Assembly (NCBI GenBank): GCA_934465295.1
Contig: CAKSKU010000005.1
Location: 62,001-126,000 of the forward strand
Origin: an uncultured Oscillospiraceae bacterium
GTDB taxonomy: Bacteria; Bacillota; Clostridia; Oscillospirales; Ruminococcaceae
Reading direction: 5' to 3'
Length of the DNA stretch: 64,000 nucleotides
A model generated the notes under the pieces. It had not been told where the DNA came from, made no database searches, and was given only the letters and a program-made list of their open reading frames with translations. Shown piece by piece: positions 62,311-64,000 of this stretch. Position 1 is the stretch's first letter; the number at the start of each line of letters is the position of its first letter. The position numbers and the translations under genes were made by a program.

Positions 62311-62598
62311 AGCAAATTACCATACGCCGAAAATCACCGACAAAATTCGGGACGGAATGCATAATTTAGAAAAAAAGCAGAAAGCCACCGTTTATATACG
62401 GACAAACCGAAATTTTCCCCTGTCAGTCTTGAACAAACGGCTGATATTCCCCTATAAATATTACATTGTTTACAATTTGATTTCAAAATGGGCTAAACTA
62501 TTGAATTCATGCGGATTATATGGTAGAATTTATTATAGAAAAATACCGCTGTTTATAAAGTGGAAAATGTGTAGAAAAAATATCAGAAGGAGAACAAA

Positions 62599-63867
62599 TT
62601 GAAAAGATCTGATGCTCCGAAGCGGCTTGGCGGCATTGTTCTTGCTGCGCTGGCTGTATTTTCGGTCTTGGGAGTGAAGGTCAATGCTGAGGCGTCGCTG
62701 ACCGATGCAAAGCAGGTACTTCCGCTCTACTATGACTCGCTCACAAAGGATGAACAGAATATCTATGTCCATCTCCGGCAGGGCGTTATGAACAACAAGG
62801 AAAAGATAAACACGATCGTTATCAAAAACGCTGCCAGCTACAACAAGCTGTGTGAGCTGATACTTTACAATGACGATCTTGCGTTCAATCTCGGCGGCAT
62901 AGCTGCGGAGACGGACGGCAGCTACTCCACCTTTACCCCGACCTATGCTGTCGATAATTTCACATACAGTCTTATGCTGGACGGGATGAAGAAAAAGGCT
63001 GAACAGATCGCCAAAAAGGCTCGCAAAATAGAGGATGAATACAGCCGCATTGAATTTATCCACGATGAGATCGCTAAAAATGCGGAATATTTCCCGGAAA
63101 ATGATCCCGAAGCTTATGTCGGCTTCACGCATTATGCATACGGTGCGCTTGTTGAAGGCAGGGCTGTATGCCAGGGTTACAGTGCAGCTTTTTCGTATGT
63201 ATGCAGGCTGTCGGACATACAATGTATAACGGTATACGGCACTTCAAGGGGCGAAAGCCACAGCTGGAACAAGGTTCTTTGCGATGGAAAGTGGTACAAC
63301 GTTGACCTCACATGGGACGATCCCGTTTCAAACTTCAAGGACAATATCAAGTACAGCTATTTTATGCTGTCCGATCCGGAAATTGCAAAGGATCACACGA
63401 TAAAATCGGTCACAGGAACATATAAGCCTGCCGACGAGTCGAGAGACCGCTATGTTGAGCATGGACTTTGTGCAAACGATAACAATGAGGCGATGGAGAT
63501 GCTTGAGATGCTCCTCACCGAGCAGGCGGAAAGCGGCGGACTTTCGGCAACGATACGCTTTGCCGATAATAGGGTGTATCGCAACTTTGTCAATTATATC
63601 GAATACAAAGACCGTGCAAGAATGAAAAATCTGCTCAAAAGGGTGAAAAAAGCCTCGGGTGCAGATATAAAAACAGGCTCGACGTGGTATTTCACCGATC
63701 CAGAGCAAAGGACGGCGACAGTTGTTCTTGTTTACAAGGGTGCGGCTTTGAGCGATTATTTCAACTACCCCGAGCTTATTGATGAAAAAAATCTTGAAAC
63801 ATATAAAAAACTTGGATTAAAGATAGATATTCCAGAGAAAAAGGAAGAAATGGCGGTGACGAAATGA
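62599..63867 (+). CDS. Exported transglutaminase-like cysteine peptidase domain protein
   Basis: 422 residues. An N-terminal signal peptide or anchor (about 9-30, ending VKVNAEA) is followed by a transglutaminase-like domain with the triad C191 (GRAVCQGYSAAFSYVC), H221 (ESHSWNKV) and D236 (YNVDLTWDD). Members act as proteases or protein cross-linkers at the cell surface. A C-terminal domain of about 140 residues is not recognised. TTG start at 62599 behind AGAAGGAGA; an ATG alternative further in would lose the signal peptide. It is coupled to the next gene by an ATGA overlap. Confidence 0.8.
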   Translation: MKRSDAPKRLGGIVLAALAVFSVLGVKVNAEASLTDAKQVLPLYYDSLTKDEQNIYVHLRQGVMNNKEKINTIVIKNAASYNKLCELILYNDDLAFNLGGIAAETDGSYSTFTPTYAVDNFTYSLMLDGMKKKAEQIAKKARKIEDEYSRIEFIHDEIAKNAEYFPENDPEAYVGFTHYAYGALVEGRAVCQGYSAAFSYVCRLSDIQCITVYGTSRGESHSWNKVLCDGKWYNVDLTWDDPVSNFKDNIKYSYFMLSDPEIAKDHTIKSVTGTYKPADESRDRYVEHGLCANDNNEAMEMLEMLLTEQAESGGLSATIRFADNRVYRNFVNYIEYKDRARMKNLLKRVKKASGADIKTGSTWYFTDPEQRTATVVLVYKGAALSDYFNYPELIDEKNLETYKKLGLKIDIPEKKEEMAVTK

Positions 63868-64000
63868 GAAAGAAAATTATGGCGGCGGCTGTTTCGGCGG
63901 CAATGACAGTCTCGATGCTCTGCGCTGTGCCGACCTTTGCCGAGCCGAACGAACTTTACGGTGATTCGATGGTAAGGACCGAGCTGGAGGCGTTTTTACA
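63864..64000 (+). CDS. Exported protein, N-terminal fragment
   Basis: Runs off the right edge; 45 codons are visible. The start MRKKIMAAAVSAAMTVSMLC and the following AVPTFAEPNE make a clear signal peptide with a cleavage site after TFA. The ATG overlaps the stop of the transglutaminase-like gene, so both are made from one transcript and probably act together outside the cell. The mature domain is outside the window. Confidence 0.7.
   Translation, partial: MRKKIMAAAVSAAMTVSMLCAVPTFAEPNELYGDSMVRTELEAFL

Noticed and set aside
62228..62602. 124-codon plus-strand reading frame before the transglutaminase-like gene
   Set aside because: Its first third is the end of repeat element R5, the product has no recognisable features, there is no ribosome-binding site, and it overlaps the start of the real gene.

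Overview
The window looks like a chromosomal segment of a monoderm member of the class Clostridia, most likely a Ruminococcus-like Oscillospiraceae genome. This is inference from gene content and order: a Firmicutes-style S10-spc-alpha ribosomal superoperon with secY, adk, map, a KOW protein, infA and rpmJ inside it, a zinc-type S14, good AGGAGG ribosome-binding sites, GTG/TTG starts, a zinc-type adenylate kinase, and a type IV pilus locus with no secretin gene.

Layout. 1-10.3 kb is housekeeping and stress: the edge of a GNAT acetyltransferase, a MATE exporter, a copper-response pair (csoR and copA, the latter carrying an in-frame copZ-like domain with its own ribosome-binding site), an alanine/aspartate-rich lipoprotein, aspartokinase, a MerR regulator with a short DXS-like enzyme, and a MORN/YwqK-like protein. 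10.9-13.6 kb holds feoB with a superoxide dismutase, followed by a convergent NADP-type glutamate dehydrogenase. 16.4-31.6 kb is a type IV pilus cluster: pilC, a pilM-pilN fusion, pilO, a giant PilX-like protein, two minor prepilins, pilD on the other strand, pilB, pilT, and three further prepilins with a C39-like cysteine peptidase among them. 32.2-35.2 kb encodes three signal-less proteins, two with peptidoglycan-binding repeats and one of those also SpoIID-like. 35.5-41.4 kb has a two-component system on the minus strand, a GGDEF-EAL protein whose GGDEF motif is degenerate, and phosphofructokinase. 41.6-45.3 kb is an accessory island: a Ser/Thr/Lys-rich protein with a C39-like cysteine-peptidase domain, followed by three tandem lipoprotein-like genes. 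45.4-61.8 kb is the ribosomal superoperon in two transcription units, each with a strong promoter and a long leader (before rpsJ and before rplN). 62.6-64.0 kb starts another operon with a transglutaminase-like exported protein.

Intergenic DNA is unusually rich in small non-coding elements. There are arrays of 7-bp units that often overlap stop codons, a roughly 70-bp hairpin family with GCGCAATTCAC arms (seven copies), a 100-bp palindromic MITE with a 3-bp TTA duplication, and larger composite elements. One composite is 539 bp, has inverted ends, and is flanked by a 26-bp direct repeat that is itself a transcription terminator stem-loop. These elements mark most gene-block boundaries and are the least explained part of the window.

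No tRNA, rRNA, CRISPR array, prophage or intact transposase gene was seen. All functional calls rest on reading motifs; no database search was run.
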